64,000 nt of DNA from NCBI GenBank assembly GCA_019245415.1, contig JAFARO010000013.1:186001-250000 (forward strand), in the 5' to 3' direction. Origin of the DNA: Alphaproteobacteria bacterium. Lineage in GTDB: Bacteria > Pseudomonadota > Alphaproteobacteria > Micropepsales > Micropepsaceae. The position numbers were made by a program, and so were the translations under genes. Under the pieces are notes generated by a model. That model worked only from the letters and a program-made list of their open reading frames with translations, did no database searches and was not told where the DNA came from. Within the stretch, counting starts at the first letter, position 1. Each line of letters begins with the position of its first letter. Of the stretch, positions 22,399-31,897 are shown in pieces.

Positions 22399-23829
22399 AT
22401 GGCCATTGCCGATTATGCACAGTATGACGGGCTGGGGCTCGCGGAGCTCGTGGCCAACAGGGACGTCACGCCCGCAGAGCTGCTGGACGAAGCCATTGCG
22501 CGCGCCGAAGCGTTCAATCCGAAGCTCAATGCCATCATCTACAAGGATTACGAGCGCGCCCGCGACCTCGCGCGCACCATAGCGCCGGCGGGTGCATTCG
22601 GCGGCGTGCCCTTCCTGCTCAAGGACATCTTCGCCTTCGCGCAAGGCATTCCCACGCGCCAGGCATCGCGCTTCATGCCGGCGTTGCCCTGGCCGAGCGA
22701 CTCCATCTTGACCGCGCGATTCAAGCAGAGCGGCCTCGTCATCTTCGGCAAGACCAATGTGCCGGAATTCGGACTCGTGCCGACGACCGAGTCGCGGCTG
22801 TACGGCGCGGCCCACAATCCCTGGAATCTGCAGCGCTCGACCGGCGGCTCGTCGGGCGGATCGGCGGCGGCGGTCGCGGCCGGCATCGTGCCCCTTGCGC
22901 ACGCCAATGACGGCGGAGGCTCGATCCGCATTCCGGCGTCGTGCTGCGGCCTTGTCGGCCTCAAGCCGACGCGCGGCCGCACCTCTTATGGTCCCGAGTT
23001 CGGCGAGGTGATCGACGGTCTCGGCGTCGATCTGGTGGTCTCGCGCAGCGTGCGCGACACCGCCGCGGCGCTTGATGCGGTGCAGGGCTACGTGCCGGGC
23101 GATCCCTATTGCGCACCGCCGGCGCCGCCGTCCTATCTCGCCGCGATGCGCGAGGCGCCGAAGAAATTGCGCATTGCGTTCGCCACGCAGAAGCTCGACG
23201 GCCGGCCGCTGCATCCCGACTGTGTCGATGCGGTCCGGCGGGCCGCCAAGATCTGCGCCGACCTCGGCCATGATGTCGAAGAAACCTCGCCGGCGCTCGA
23301 CCAGGCGGCGCTGATCCCGAGCTTCATGGCGCTGTGGAGCGCCAATCTCGCCGCCGGCATCGACACCGTCGCGGGTCTCACCGGCCAGACCCCGAGCGAG
23401 GATCTGTTCGAAGGGCTGACGTGGGGCCTTTATCAGTCCGGCAAGCAGGTGAGCGCCACCCAGTACCTGATCGCCAAGCACGCGATGAACACCGCCTCGC
23501 GCGAGACCGCGCGGTTCCACGAGACCTACGACATGTGGCTGTGCGCGACCTTGGGCGCGCCGCCGGTGAAGCTCGGCAGTTTCGACATGGAAGAACGTGA
23601 TCCGCAGAAATCCTTCGCTCCGCTGATCGATTATGTGCCCTTCACCGCGATGCAGAACGTGACCGGGCAGCCCGCGATCAACCTGCCGCTCCATTGGAAC
23701 GGCGAAGGCCTTCCCATCGGCGTGCAGTTCGTCGGCCGCTTCGGCGACGAGCTCGGCCTGCTGCGCCTCGCAGCCCAGATCGAACAGTTCGCGCCCTGGG
23801 CCAAGCGCTATGCCTCGATAAGGATCTGA
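22399..23829 (+). CDS. Amidase signature family protein (first of a tandem pair)
   Basis: 476 residues with the complete amidase signature: the catalytic Lys in FLLKDIFAF, the glycine-serine segment [16 protein letters not shown] with the cis-Ser, and the nucleophile Ser in [16 protein letters not shown]. It hydrolyses a carboxylic amide of unknown identity, and is not a GatA by context (no gatB/gatC). ATG 22399 follows GAGG. The next gene starts three bases after its stop. Confidence 0.9.
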   Translation: MAIADYAQYDGLGLAELVANRDVTPAELLDEAIARAEAFNPKLNAIIYKDYERARDLARTIAPAGAFGGVPFLLKDIFAFAQGIPTRQASRFMPALPWPSDSILTARFKQSGLVIFGKTNVPEFGLVPTTESRLYGAAHNPWNLQRSTGGSSGGSAAAVAAGIVPLAHANDGGGSIRIPASCCGLVGLKPTRGRTSYGPEFGEVIDGLGVDLVVSRSVRDTAAALDAVQGYVPGDPYCAPPAPPSYLAAMREAPKKLRIAFATQKLDGRPLHPDCVDAVRRAAKICADLGHDVEETSPALDQAALIPSFMALWSANLAAGIDTVAGLTGQTPSEDLFEGLTWGLYQSGKQVSATQYLIAKHAMNTASRETARFHETYDMWLCATLGAPPVKLGSFDMEERDPQKSFAPLIDYVPFTAMQNVTGQPAINLPLHWNGEGLPIGVQFVGRFGDELGLLRLAAQIEQFAPWAKRYASIRI

Positions 23830-23831
23830 TC

Positions 23832-25265
23832 ATGGCCTTCGCGGAATATGACGATTATGACGGCTTGGGGCTTGCGCATCTGGTCCGGCGCAAGCAGGTC
23901 TCGCCGCTGGAATTGCTGGAGGAAGCGGTCGCGCGCGTCGAGCGGCACAATCCCACGCTCAATGCGGTCGTCTACAAGGCCTATGACGAGGCGCGCGCGA
24001 GCGCCAAGAGCAAGCTTCCCGACGGGCCGTTCAAAGGCGTGCCGTTCCTGATCAAGGACATTGGCATGGCGGTCAAAGGCTGGCCGATGACGGCGGGCTC
24101 GGCTTATCTGAAAAACTATGTCTCTGCCGACGATGCCGAGCTCACGCGGCGCTATCGCGCGGCCGGATGCGTCCTGATGGGCAAGACCAACACGCCGGAG
24201 TTCGGCATTCCGGGCACCACCGAGGGAAGGCATCTGGGTATCTGCCGCAATCCTTGGAATCCGAACCATTCCTCCGGCGGTTCCTCGGGCGGCGCGGCGT
24301 CGGCGGTGGCGAGCGGCATGGTGGCACTTGCCCATGGCAGCGACGGGCTGGGCTCGATCCGCATTCCGGCCGCGCAGTGCGGGCTGGTGGGGATGAAGCC
24401 GACGCAGTGCCGCAATCCCGGCGGACCCGACGACCGCGGCCGCGCGCACGGCTTCGTCGTCGATCACGTCCTGACGCGCACGGTGCGCGACAGCGCGGCG
24501 ATGCTCGACTGGACGGGATATCCCGAGGACGACGCCCCCTATGCGCCGGTGCCCAAGGCGCGTCCCTATATGGACGAGATCGCGACGGCGCCGGGGCGCT
24601 TGCGCATCGGTCTGTATACGGATGTCCCCCGGGGCATCCGGCCGAGCGCCGACGTCCTCGCGGTGTTCGAGGCGACGGCGAAGACGCTCGAGGAGCTTGG
24701 CCATGTCCTGATCGTGAAGAAGGACTTGCCCATCGACTGGCGCAAGCTCTATCGCGCGCAGGCCGCGGTTTCCGGCGCGATGTTCGTAGCCAGCGTCGAG
24801 GATTGGGCGCAGGTGATCGGCCGCCCGCCCGAGGGCGACGATTTCGAGCCGCTCGCCTGGGCGAGCTACAAGGGCGCGCGCAAGCTGACCGCCGGCATGG
24901 TCGGCGAGGGCCTGCAGAATCTGCGGCTGATCTCGCGGCAGATCCTGGCGCTGTGGCGCGAGTTCGACGTGCTGCTCTCGCCGGTGACGCTGACGCCGCC
25001 GCCGCCAATCGGCTTCCTCGACCCGGTGAATGTCGAGCCGCGCGAGTTCAACCGCCGCCAGAGCGAGGTCTTCGGCTACACCCCGCCCTACAACATGACC
25101 GGCCAACCTTCGCTGTCGCTGCCCATGGGAATGTCGTCCGACGGACTTCCCATCGGCATGATGTTCACCGGCCGCTACGGCGACGAAGCCACGCTCTACC
25201 GTCTCGCCGCCCAGCTCGAGGAAGCGCGGCCTTGGCGGGAACGGCACGCGAAAGTGTGGGGGTAG
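23832..25265 (+). CDS. Amidase signature family protein (second of a tandem pair)
   Basis: 477 residues, homologous to the preceding gene from the first residues on (EYDDYDGLGLAHLVRRKQV against [16 protein letters not shown]), so the pair is a tandem duplication. The triad is intact: FLIKDIGMAV, HSSGGSSGGAASAVASG and LGSIRIPAAQCGLVG. The start at ATG 23832 is two bases past the preceding TGA; the frame open further upstream is shadow. The two copies have diverged substantially, so they probably differ in substrate. Confidence 0.9.
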   Translation: MAFAEYDDYDGLGLAHLVRRKQVSPLELLEEAVARVERHNPTLNAVVYKAYDEARASAKSKLPDGPFKGVPFLIKDIGMAVKGWPMTAGSAYLKNYVSADDAELTRRYRAAGCVLMGKTNTPEFGIPGTTEGRHLGICRNPWNPNHSSGGSSGGAASAVASGMVALAHGSDGLGSIRIPAAQCGLVGMKPTQCRNPGGPDDRGRAHGFVVDHVLTRTVRDSAAMLDWTGYPEDDAPYAPVPKARPYMDEIATAPGRLRIGLYTDVPRGIRPSADVLAVFEATAKTLEELGHVLIVKKDLPIDWRKLYRAQAAVSGAMFVASVEDWAQVIGRPPEGDDFEPLAWASYKGARKLTAGMVGEGLQNLRLISRQILALWREFDVLLSPVTLTPPPPIGFLDPVNVEPREFNRRQSEVFGYTPPYNMTGQPSLSLPMGMSSDGLPIGMMFTGRYGDEATLYRLAAQLEEARPWRERHAKVWG

Positions 25266-25397
25266 CAACTTGTGTGAAAATGCAATCGCATGATGGTTGG
25301 TCGCCAGGTTGCAGCGCATCAAGGAAACCGAGGGTATGTACACGCTCTTGGGCGCAATCATTTCGTGGGCCCAGGCTTGCCTCTTCGCACAGCACCG

Positions 25398-25556
25398 TCA
25401 TTGTTTCGACTTTGATGTTTTCGATTGTCTCTCAATCACGTCGAGACCCCTTCGGATCACCTCGTTGACGATTTCGTTCCAGCTTACACCGCGCCGCTCG
25501 CGCAACAGTTCCAAGCGCGCCGCCATGTCATCATCCAATGTGAGCGTCAATTTCAT
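25398..25556 (-). CDS. Ribbon-helix-helix (CopG-like) protein, orphan
   Basis: 52 residues from ATG 25556: a beta-strand MKLTLTLDDD, then two helices (MAARLELLRERRGVSWNEIVNEVI...). This is the classic ribbon-helix-helix DNA-binding fold of antitoxins and small repressors. No toxin-like gene precedes it. A further 78-codon frame (25165-25401) overlaps its stop by ATGA but runs antisense into the amidase and looks non-coding beyond the first 40 codons. Local DNA is AT-richer than the neighbours, suggesting acquisition. Confidence 0.6.
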   Translation of the reverse strand: MKLTLTLDDDMAARLELLRERRGVSWNEIVNEVIRRGLDVIERQSKTSKSKQ

Positions 25557-25631
25557 GTTTAAAAGATCGTACTCTAGTCCAGCAGACACCGGCAATTTGT
25601 AGTTTGAATCGTTCCGGACTATTCAAGCGCC

Positions 25632-27002
25632 ATGACGAACACCATCCACATCGTCGGCGGCGGGCTGGCGGGCAGCGAGGCGGCGTGGCAGGCGGCCGAA
25701 GCGGGCGCGCGCGCGATGCTGCACGAGATGCGGCCGGTGCGCGGGACGGACGCGCATCAGAGCGACAGCCTGGCCGAGCTCGTCTGCTCGAATTCCTTCC
25801 GCTCCGACGATGCGGCCAGCAATGCAGTCGGTTTGCTGCACGAGGAAATGCGTCGCAGCGGTTCGCTGATCCTGCGCGCGGCCGACGCCCATCGTCTGCC
25901 GGCCGGCGGCGCGCTCGCCGTCGACCGTCACGGATTTTCGGCCCACGTCACGCAGGCACTCCAATCCCATCCGCGCATCGCCATCCGCCGCGAAGAGGTC
26001 GCGGGCTTGCCGCCGAAAGACTGGGGCTCGACCATTGTCGCCACCGGGCCGCTGACGGCGCCCGGGCTGGCGCAAGCGATCCGTGCACTGACGAACGACG
26101 ACGGCCTCGCCTTCTTCGACGCCATCGCGCCCATCGTGCACAAGGAGACGATCGATTTCTCGGTCTGCTGGATGCAATCGCGCTACGACAAATCAGGTCC
26201 TGGGGGCGACGGCGCAGACTACGTCAACTGCCCGCTCGACGAGCAGCAATACGACGCCTTCATCGCCGCATTGCTGGCGGGCGAGAAAACCGAGTTCAAG
26301 GACTGGGAAACCTCGACGCCCTATTTCGAGGGCTGCCTGCCCATCGAGGTGATGGCGGCGCGCGGGCCGCAGACCTTGCGCTTCGGGCCGATGAAGCCTG
26401 TCGGCCTGACGGATCCCCGCACAGGGCGACGTCCCCACGCCGTGGTACAGCTGCGCCAGGACAACGCGCTCGGCACCTTGTGGAACATGGTCGGCTTCCA
26501 GACCAAGCTCCGCCACGGCGAGCAGACGCGCATCTTCCGCACGATCCCGGGCCTCGAGAATGCGAGCTTCGCGCGGCTGGGCGGCTTGCACCGCAACACC
26601 TTCATCAATTCGCCGCGCCTGCTGGATGGGCAGCTCCGCCTGAAAGTGCGGCCGGATGTGCGCTTCGCCGGCCAGATCACCGGCGTCGAAGGCTATGTGG
26701 AGAGCGCCGCGATCGGCCTGCTGGCCGGACGCTTCGCGGCCGCGCAGTTGCTGGGCCATGCGATCGTGCCGCCGCCGCCGACTACGGCTTTTGGCGCGCT
26801 GCTCGCGCACATCACCGGCAACGCGGATGCGAAGACGTTCCAGCCGATGAACGTGAACTTCGGGCTCTTCCCGGAGCTCAAGGTCGCCAAGGGTCAGGAC
26901 CGCAAGCAGGCGCTGTCGCGCCGCGCACTCGCCGATCTCGAGGCCTGGCTAGAGTCGTCCGCGCAGGGCCGCGGCGAGCAGCGCCAGCTGGCGGCGGTGT
27001 AG
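25632..27002 (+). CDS. trmFO: Methylenetetrahydrofolate-tRNA-(uracil-5-)-methyltransferase
   Basis: The folate/FAD-dependent enzyme that makes ribothymidine at U54 of tRNA. The 456 residues start with the FAD motif [20 protein letters not shown] and contain [55 protein letters not shown] and FGPMKPVGL, all specific for TrmFO. The C-terminus overlaps the convergent squalene-synthase-like gene by 54 bases. Confidence 0.96.
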   Translation: MTNTIHIVGGGLAGSEAAWQAAEAGARAMLHEMRPVRGTDAHQSDSLAELVCSNSFRSDDAASNAVGLLHEEMRRSGSLILRAADAHRLPAGGALAVDRHGFSAHVTQALQSHPRIAIRREEVAGLPPKDWGSTIVATGPLTAPGLAQAIRALTNDDGLAFFDAIAPIVHKETIDFSVCWMQSRYDKSGPGGDGADYVNCPLDEQQYDAFIAALLAGEKTEFKDWETSTPYFEGCLPIEVMAARGPQTLRFGPMKPVGLTDPRTGRRPHAVVQLRQDNALGTLWNMVGFQTKLRHGEQTRIFRTIPGLENASFARLGGLHRNTFINSPRLLDGQLRLKVRPDVRFAGQITGVEGYVESAAIGLLAGRFAAAQLLGHAIVPPPPTTAFGALLAHITGNADAKTFQPMNVNFGLFPELKVAKGQDRKQALSRRALADLEAWLESSAQGRGEQRQLAAV

Positions 27003-27674
27003 CGCGACGGGCTTGGCGGGATCGCGCAGAAAGAGCGGCACCAGCGCCGCCGGCAGGAAGGCGGCCAGCGCCGGTCCGATGTTCCTGCGGCGGCGCGCCA
27101 GCTCCCAGTGACGGCGCGCGTCGCGGCGCGCGGCAGTGGGATCGGCGAGCACCAAGCGGCGATGCCCGTGCGCGCGGTTGCGAAGCAGCCCGGCGAGGCC
27201 ATAGGCGAGACCGGCTTCGCGCGCGAGATCGTCGAGGCTGTCGCCCGCGCCCAGGATGCGCGCCGCCAGCCGCATCACATTGGCGGATGTGCCGTCGAGA
27301 TAGGTATCGCGCTGCGCCTCGTCCGCGAAGGCGCCGTCCAGAAGGTCGAACTGGCGCGCATCGATCGTCGCATGAAAGAGATCCGTGGGAAGTCCGGTCG
27401 CGGCGAACAGCGCCGCCAGCGCCTGCACCGCGTCGTGCGCGCGCGGCTTTCCCGCGTGTGCCAGGTCGACGCTCTCGCGCCACCATTGAAGGCGAATCTC
27501 GCCCATCATCGGTTCGCGCACGCTCGTCGCGATACGCGCCAGCTCGAGATTGAAGGCATAGAGCGCGAGAAGCAGCGGCCGTTTCGTTGCCGGCGCGAAC
27601 AACGCGCTGAGATGGCGGTCGGGATCGGCGCGGCGCACGGCCTGCGCGCAAGCCTCGAACGCCGCCGCGCTCAC
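26949..27674 (-). CDS. Squalene/phytoene synthase family protein
   Basis: 241 residues with the fold signature [24 protein letters not shown] and [13 protein letters not shown], and [16 protein letters not shown] near the end. The aspartate-rich DxxxD motifs of true squalene and phytoene synthases are not evident, so it resembles the NDUFAF6-like branch of the family, linked to respiratory complex I assembly in mitochondria. The GTG start at 27674 is preceded by the strong hairpin that ends puuD. The position next to trmFO is conserved in alphaproteobacteria. Confidence 0.8.
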   Translation of the reverse strand: MSAAAFEACAQAVRRADPDRHLSALFAPATKRPLLLALYAFNLELARIATSVREPMMGEIRLQWWRESVDLAHAGKPRAHDAVQALAALFAATGLPTDLFHATIDARQFDLLDGAFADEAQRDTYLDGTSANVMRLAARILGAGDSLDDLAREAGLAYGLAGLLRNRAHGHRRLVLADPTAARRDARRHWELARRRRNIGPALAAFLPAALVPLFLRDPAKPVALHRRQLALLAAALRGRL

Positions 27675-27683
27675 CTCAAACGA

Positions 27684-27709
27684 AAAGCCGCCCGTCGCCG
27701 GGCGGCTTT
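27684..27709 (-). terminator. Rho-independent terminator of puuD
   Basis: An 11-bp perfect stem, AAAGCCGCCCG/CGGGCGGCTTT, with a 4-base loop, followed on the minus strand by TTTTCGTTT. It starts 22 bases after the puuD stop and lies just before the start of the squalene-synthase-like gene, so the two are probably separate transcripts. Confidence 0.8.
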
Positions 27710-27731
27710 CCCTTTCGTGCGTAAGCGCGGA

Positions 27732-28355
27732 TCAATACAGATGCGCCGCCGCCACCATCGCGAACAGCATCGGGATCGAGAGCAGCGTGTTGATGCGCGA
27801 GAACATGCCGGCGGTCCTGGCGGCGGAATCCTTGTCGGCCTGCGCCAGGCCCGGATATTTGTCGGCGATGTTCAGTGCCTTCTGCTGGTTCGGCCAGATC
27901 ACAAACCAGACATTGAACCACATGATCGTGCCCAGCCACATGCCGATGCCGATGTCGATCACCTTGGGATTGGAGAAGCTTCCGCCCGGATCGCTTGCAT
28001 CGAGCGTGTAGGCGGGCCCGATATAGCCGTTCTGCCACGCCAGGATGAGGCCGAAGAAGAGCGTCGACATCGCGCCCCAGCGGAACCAGAACAGCGCCGC
28101 CGGCGTGATGTAGCGCCCCAGCGCCGGCTTCAGCTCGGCCGGAATCTTCGGCATCGTCGGTGTCGAGACGAAGTTGAAATACCACAGCAGCCCGATCCAC
28201 ATCACGCCGCTGCCGATGTGGCACCAGCGCACGAAGAACGGCCAGAACGTCGCCTGGTCGAAGCCCTGCATTTTCCAGTACAGCACGAACAGCAGGGCGG
28301 CGAGCACGAAGCCCGCGATCACCGTGTTGCGCAGATTGGCGAGAAAAGCGGCCAT
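27732..28355 (-). CDS. puuD: Urate hydroxylase PuuD-type membrane protein, without cytochrome c domain
   Basis: 207 residues with about five membrane helices. HIGSGVMWIGLLWYFNF and IGIGMWLGTIMWFNVWFVIWP are typical of the PuuD N-terminal domain, which oxidises urate in the purine breakdown pathway. The full-length enzyme carries a C-terminal cytochrome c domain; here the protein ends after the membrane part and no CxxCH is present. No other purine catabolism gene is nearby. It sits between secD and the squalene-synthase-like gene, where secF and an Mth938-like gene are usual. Confidence 0.8.
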   Translation of the reverse strand: MAAFLANLRNTVIAGFVLAALLFVLYWKMQGFDQATFWPFFVRWCHIGSGVMWIGLLWYFNFVSTPTMPKIPAELKPALGRYITPAALFWFRWGAMSTLFFGLILAWQNGYIGPAYTLDASDPGGSFSNPKVIDIGIGMWLGTIMWFNVWFVIWPNQQKALNIADKYPGLAQADKDSAARTAGMFSRINTLLSIPMLFAMVAAAHLY

Positions 28356-28425
28356 GGACGAAAACCCTCCCGGTCGATGAGTCCTTGGGGAGTTTACCCC
28401 ATTTTTCGCCGATTCCAGCGCTTTT

Positions 28426-30048
28426 TCAGATCAGCAGGCGCTTCGGCCTATAGGTCGTCAGCCACTGGATCACGATCAGGCGCGTCACCATCACCGCGGT
28501 GAAGAACGAGGTGACGATGCCCAGGCCCAGGGTCACCGCGAAGCCGCGCACCGGCCCCGAGCCCAGCTGGAACAGGATCAGCGAGGCGATCAGATGGGTG
28601 GCGTTGGCGTCGATGATGGTGGCCATCGCGCGGCGGAAGCCGGCATCGATGGAGGCGATCATGCCCCGGCCGTTCCTCTGCTCCTCGCGGATGCGCTCGT
28701 AGATCAGCACATTGGCGTCCACCGCCATGCCCATGGTGAGGACGATGCCCGCGATGCCGGGCAAGGTCAGCGTCGCGCCGAGCGCGGTCAGGATCGCCAT
28801 CAGCAGCGTCAGGTTGCAGATCAGCGCCACGTCCGCGAAGACGCCGAACAGGCCGTAGCGCCCGACCATGAACAGGATCACCAGGATCAGGCCGGCCAGG
28901 GTCGACCAACCGCCGGCGCTGACCGAATCCTTGCCCAATTCGGGGCCAACGGTGTTCTGGTCGATGGGCGTCAGCGGCGCCGGCAAGGCGCCCGCCCGCA
29001 GCAGGATCGCCAGATCGTTGGCGCTTTCGGTGGTGAAATTGCCGGTGATGATGCCCGAGCCGCCCAGAATGGCGTCCTGGATCGTCGGATCGGAGATCAC
29101 CTTCTTGTCGAGCACGATGGCGAAGCGATGCCCGACATTGTCCTTGGTCACGTCGCCGAACTGCTTGGCGCCCAGCGAGTCGAAGCGGAAATTGACGCAA
29201 GGCTGGCCGCTGCGCTGGTCGAAATCGGCCTTGGCATCCGTCATGCGGTCGCCGGAGACCAGCACCCGCTTCTGCACCAGATCCCAGCGCTCGGTCTGGG
29301 GTCCGTTGCGGTTGCCGACCACCGGCAGCAATTCGTCGCCGATGGGAATGTCGCCCTTGGTCCTCGCCCGCTCGACGTCTCCCGCCTCGTCGACGAGCTG
29401 GAAGGTCATCTTCGCGGTGGTCTGCAGGATCTTGATGAGGCGCGTCGGATCGCTGAGACCGGGCACCTGCACCGAGATCCGGTCCTCGCCCTGGCGCTCG
29501 ATGCTGGGTTCGGTGGTGCCCAGTTCGTCGATGCGCTTGCGCACGACCTCCATCGACTGGTTGACGATGTCGTTGAGCGCCTGGGTCTTGTAGGACTCGC
29601 TCATCTGCATCTTGAGCGTATCGCCCGGCAGCTCGCTCAGATCGAACTGCCGCCCGCCGCCGCCCAGCAATCCGGTGCCGATAGTGGGATTGACGCCGTC
29701 CATCAGGCTTTTCGCCTGATCCAGATTCTGATGGCCGACGATGTGGAACGAGACCCAGTCGGGACCGAGCTGGCGGTTGTCGAAGGCGACATGCGCCTTG
29801 CGCAGCGCGTGGCCGACATCGATGCCGAGCGACTCCACCTTCTCCTTCTCGACTTCGCCGAACTGGACTTCCAGCAGCATCGACGAGCCGCCGCGCAGGT
29901 CGAGGCCGAGGCTGACGGTCTGGTTTCCCCAGCGGCCCGGCAGATGCGCGCGCACCGAGGCGGGAAGCACATTGGGCAGCGCCTCGAGGATTCCGGCCAG
30001 GATGAGGATCAGGACGAGGATGCGGGACCAGAGCGGGACTTGCAGCAT
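28426..30048 (-). CDS. secD: Protein translocase subunit SecD
   Basis: 540 residues. Helix 1 (ILVLILILAGILEAL) is followed by LGLDLRGGSSMLLEV, the long periplasmic P1 head (residues 40-340) and the C-terminal five-helix RND-like core with TMGMAVDANVLIYERIREE and FTAVMVTRLIVI. It drives a late step of protein export with the proton-motive force. YajC lies 6 bases upstream. The partner gene secF is not downstream, and the protein ends at normal SecD length, so it is not a SecDF fusion. Confidence 0.95.
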   Translation of the reverse strand: MLQVPLWSRILVLILILAGILEALPNVLPASVRAHLPGRWGNQTVSLGLDLRGGSSMLLEVQFGEVEKEKVESLGIDVGHALRKAHVAFDNRQLGPDWVSFHIVGHQNLDQAKSLMDGVNPTIGTGLLGGGGRQFDLSELPGDTLKMQMSESYKTQALNDIVNQSMEVVRKRIDELGTTEPSIERQGEDRISVQVPGLSDPTRLIKILQTTAKMTFQLVDEAGDVERARTKGDIPIGDELLPVVGNRNGPQTERWDLVQKRVLVSGDRMTDAKADFDQRSGQPCVNFRFDSLGAKQFGDVTKDNVGHRFAIVLDKKVISDPTIQDAILGGSGIITGNFTTESANDLAILLRAGALPAPLTPIDQNTVGPELGKDSVSAGGWSTLAGLILVILFMVGRYGLFGVFADVALICNLTLLMAILTALGATLTLPGIAGIVLTMGMAVDANVLIYERIREEQRNGRGMIASIDAGFRRAMATIIDANATHLIASLILFQLGSGPVRGFAVTLGLGIVTSFFTAVMVTRLIVIQWLTTYRPKRLLI

Positions 30049-30054
30049 CGGACT

Positions 30055-30354
30055 CTATTTCGCGCTTTCGACGGGCTGCGACTTGGCGCGGACGTCGCTC
30101 AGCGTCGTCTTGAGGACGCGTACCTGGACGTTGTCGGCGATTTCGACCGTCAGCTCGGGATCGTCGTTGGCCGGCGCCTTGACCACCTTGGCGACGATGC
30201 CGCCGGCGGTGATCACCGTGTCGCCGCGGCGCACATTGGCGATGGCATCGCGAAGCGCCTTGGCGCGCGCCTGCTGCGGACGCAGCAGCAGGAAATAGGC
30301 GACCGCGAACATCGCCAGCAGCGGAACGAACGGACTGGTCAGGAAATCCTGCAT
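30055..30354 (-). CDS. yajC: Preprotein translocase subunit YajC
   Basis: 99 residues: one N-terminal helix, FVPLLAMFAVAYFLLLRPQQ, with the hallmark LRPQQ(A/K) after the membrane, then a small domain with VRRGDTVITAGGIVAKVVK. It is an accessory subunit of SecDF-YajC. ATG 30354 was chosen because the hydrophobic helix begins directly after it. It forms an operon with secD (6-base gap). Confidence 0.95.
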   Translation of the reverse strand: MQDFLTSPFVPLLAMFAVAYFLLLRPQQARAKALRDAIANVRRGDTVITAGGIVAKVVKAPANDDPELTVEIADNVQVRVLKTTLSDVRAKSQPVESAK

Positions 30355-30450
30355 CGAAACCTTGGGCGCAATTGCGTATCGGGCGCGGACTATAGCCGCC
30401 GCGGCCTGCATTGCAACCGAAGGAAAACGGCCGAAAACCGCGGGCTTGGG

Positions 30451-31227
30451 CTAGCTCTGCGCGCGCGCCATGCGGGTGTCCATCCCCCTGGGCAGCAGGA
30501 GCTTGGGATCGACGGGGCGCTTGTCGCGGCGGATCTCGAAATGAAGCTGCGGGAACGCGACGTCGCCGCTGGCGCCGGAGGTCGCGATCACCTGCCCCGC
30601 CGCGACGCGGTCGGCCCGGTTGACCACGATGTTGTCGACATGGGCGTAGGCGGTGATGTAGCCGCCGTCGTGCTCGATCAGCACGAGATTGCCGTAGCCG
30701 CGCAACTCGTTGCCGCAATATTTGACGACACCAGCCGCCGCGGCGTGGACCGGGGTTCCCGCGGGTGCGGCGATGTTGATCCCGTCGTTGCGCTCGCCGC
30801 TCTGGTCGGGACCGAACTCGGAAACGACGCGGCCCGAAAGCGGCCAGGCGAACCGCACCGGGCCCTCGGCCGTGCGGCTTGGCTCATCGGCCGTATACGG
30901 AGCATTCGCGGTGGGCGCCGGCGTGTACCAGGCCGGCATGCGCTTGGGCTTGGGCTTGGCGTTGTCGGCCTGTTGCTCGCGGGGCGCCGCATTGTCGACC
31001 GGCGGCAGGGTACCCTGGCGGACCGGCGGCAGGCTCACCGCGCGCGGGCCATAGAAAGTGTTGCCGGCGACGGCTTGGGCGACCGTTTGATGGGGACGAC
31101 TCTTGTGCTCGCGCACGCCCCAGGAAAGCTCGGTGCGGGGTGTTTCCGCGCAGGCGCCGAGCGCCAGCGCCGCCAGCACCATCAGGCCGATGCGGCGCGC
31201 ACGCTCAAGGTTTGCTGTCTCGCTCAT
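30451..31227 (-). CDS. nlpD: LytM/M23-fold lipoprotein, NlpD-like
   Basis: 258 residues. A lipoprotein signal with lipobox ALGAC (residues 22-26) is followed by a Pro/Lys-rich linker and a C-terminal LytM domain: GRVVSEFGPD, INIAAPAGTPVHAA, GNLVLIEHDGGYITAYAHV, PQLHFEIRRD. The first zinc-ligand motif HxGxD is replaced by NDGIN, as in E. coli NlpD, so it is probably not a hydrolase but an activator of a cell-division amidase. The order surE-pcm-nlpD also matches E. coli. No LysM repeat is visible in the linker. The start overlaps the pcm end by 23 bases. Confidence 0.8.
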   Translation of the reverse strand: MSETANLERARRIGLMVLAALALGACAETPRTELSWGVREHKSRPHQTVAQAVAGNTFYGPRAVSLPPVRQGTLPPVDNAAPREQQADNAKPKPKRMPAWYTPAPTANAPYTADEPSRTAEGPVRFAWPLSGRVVSEFGPDQSGERNDGINIAAPAGTPVHAAAAGVVKYCGNELRGYGNLVLIEHDGGYITAYAHVDNIVVNRADRVAAGQVIATSGASGDVAFPQLHFEIRRDKRPVDPKLLLPRGMDTRMARAQS

Positions 31228-31897
31228 CGCCTTCCCTGGCCGGCAGTCCCGCAACCATCGGGACGTACATGACGGGTATGAGCTCGGTGCGCTCTGGCCC
31301 GTCCTGGCCAAGGATTATTTGCACCAATCGTTGAGAAACACTTTCGACCGGCGGCAAAACGTTCGATTTCGGGACACTACCTACCGGCGCAATCAGCCTT
31401 CCGCCCGGCTTTAACTGATCGATAAGGATTAAGGGCACATCGGCCACCGCCGCCGACAGCAGGATGCGGTCGAACGGCGCCTGCTCCGGCCAGCCGTTCA
31501 GGCCGTCGGCATGGCGGGTCACGATGTTGTCGAGCTTGAGCTTTTTGAACCGCGCCTCGGCCTGGGCCAGCAGCGGCTTGTGGCGCTCGATGGTGTAGAC
31601 GCGCCGGCAGAGCCGCGCCAGCACCGCCGCCTGATAGCCCGAGCCGGTGCCGAGCTCGAGCACGCGCATCTGCGGCTCGATCATGAGCGCCTGGCTGACA
31701 TAGGCCACGATCAGTGGCTGGCTGATGGTCTGGCCGCAGGCGATGGGCAGCGCGGTGTTCTCCCAGGCCGCTTGTTCGAACGGCTTGTCGACGAACAAAT
31801 CGCGCGGCGTCTTCTCGATGGCGGAGAGCACGCGCTCGCCGATGCCGTATTTGCGCAAAATCATCACCAGCTGGATGGCGCGCGGATCGGCGCTCAC
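31205..31897 (-). CDS. pcm: Protein-L-isoaspartate O-methyltransferase
   Basis: Repairs isoaspartyl residues with S-adenosylmethionine. The 230 residues show [17 protein letters not shown] (substrate side), the SAM motif [16 protein letters not shown] and [10 protein letters not shown]. The GTG start at 31897 overlaps the surE stop as GTGA, matching the conserved surE-pcm coupling; the frame open upstream is a surE shadow. The C-terminal end overlaps the nlpD-like gene. Confidence 0.93.
   Translation of the reverse strand: MSADPRAIQLVMILRKYGIGERVLSAIEKTPRDLFVDKPFEQAAWENTALPIACGQTISQPLIVAYVSQALMIEPQMRVLELGTGSGYQAAVLARLCRRVYTIERHKPLLAQAEARFKKLKLDNIVTRHADGLNGWPEQAPFDRILLSAAVADVPLILIDQLKPGGRLIAPVGSVPKSNVLPPVESVSQRLVQIILGQDGPERTELIPVMYVPMVAGLPAREGDERDSKP

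Noticed and set aside
22399-25265. Tandem amidases considered as GatA of the amidotransferase
   Set aside because: No gatB or gatC is near and the duplication with divergence fits general amidases better.
25165-25401. A 78-codon minus-strand frame overlapping the RHH stop by ATGA
   Set aside because: More than half runs antisense through the amidase 3' end and looks like G+C shadow; kept only as a note with the RHH gene.
28356-28425. Search for a secF remnant between secD and puuD
   Set aside because: Only 70 bases are present, with a weak hairpin and no translated similarity to SecF.
28594-31272. An 892-codon plus-strand frame opposite secD-yajC-nlpD
   Set aside because: It runs antisense across three recognised genes and their gaps; composition artefact.
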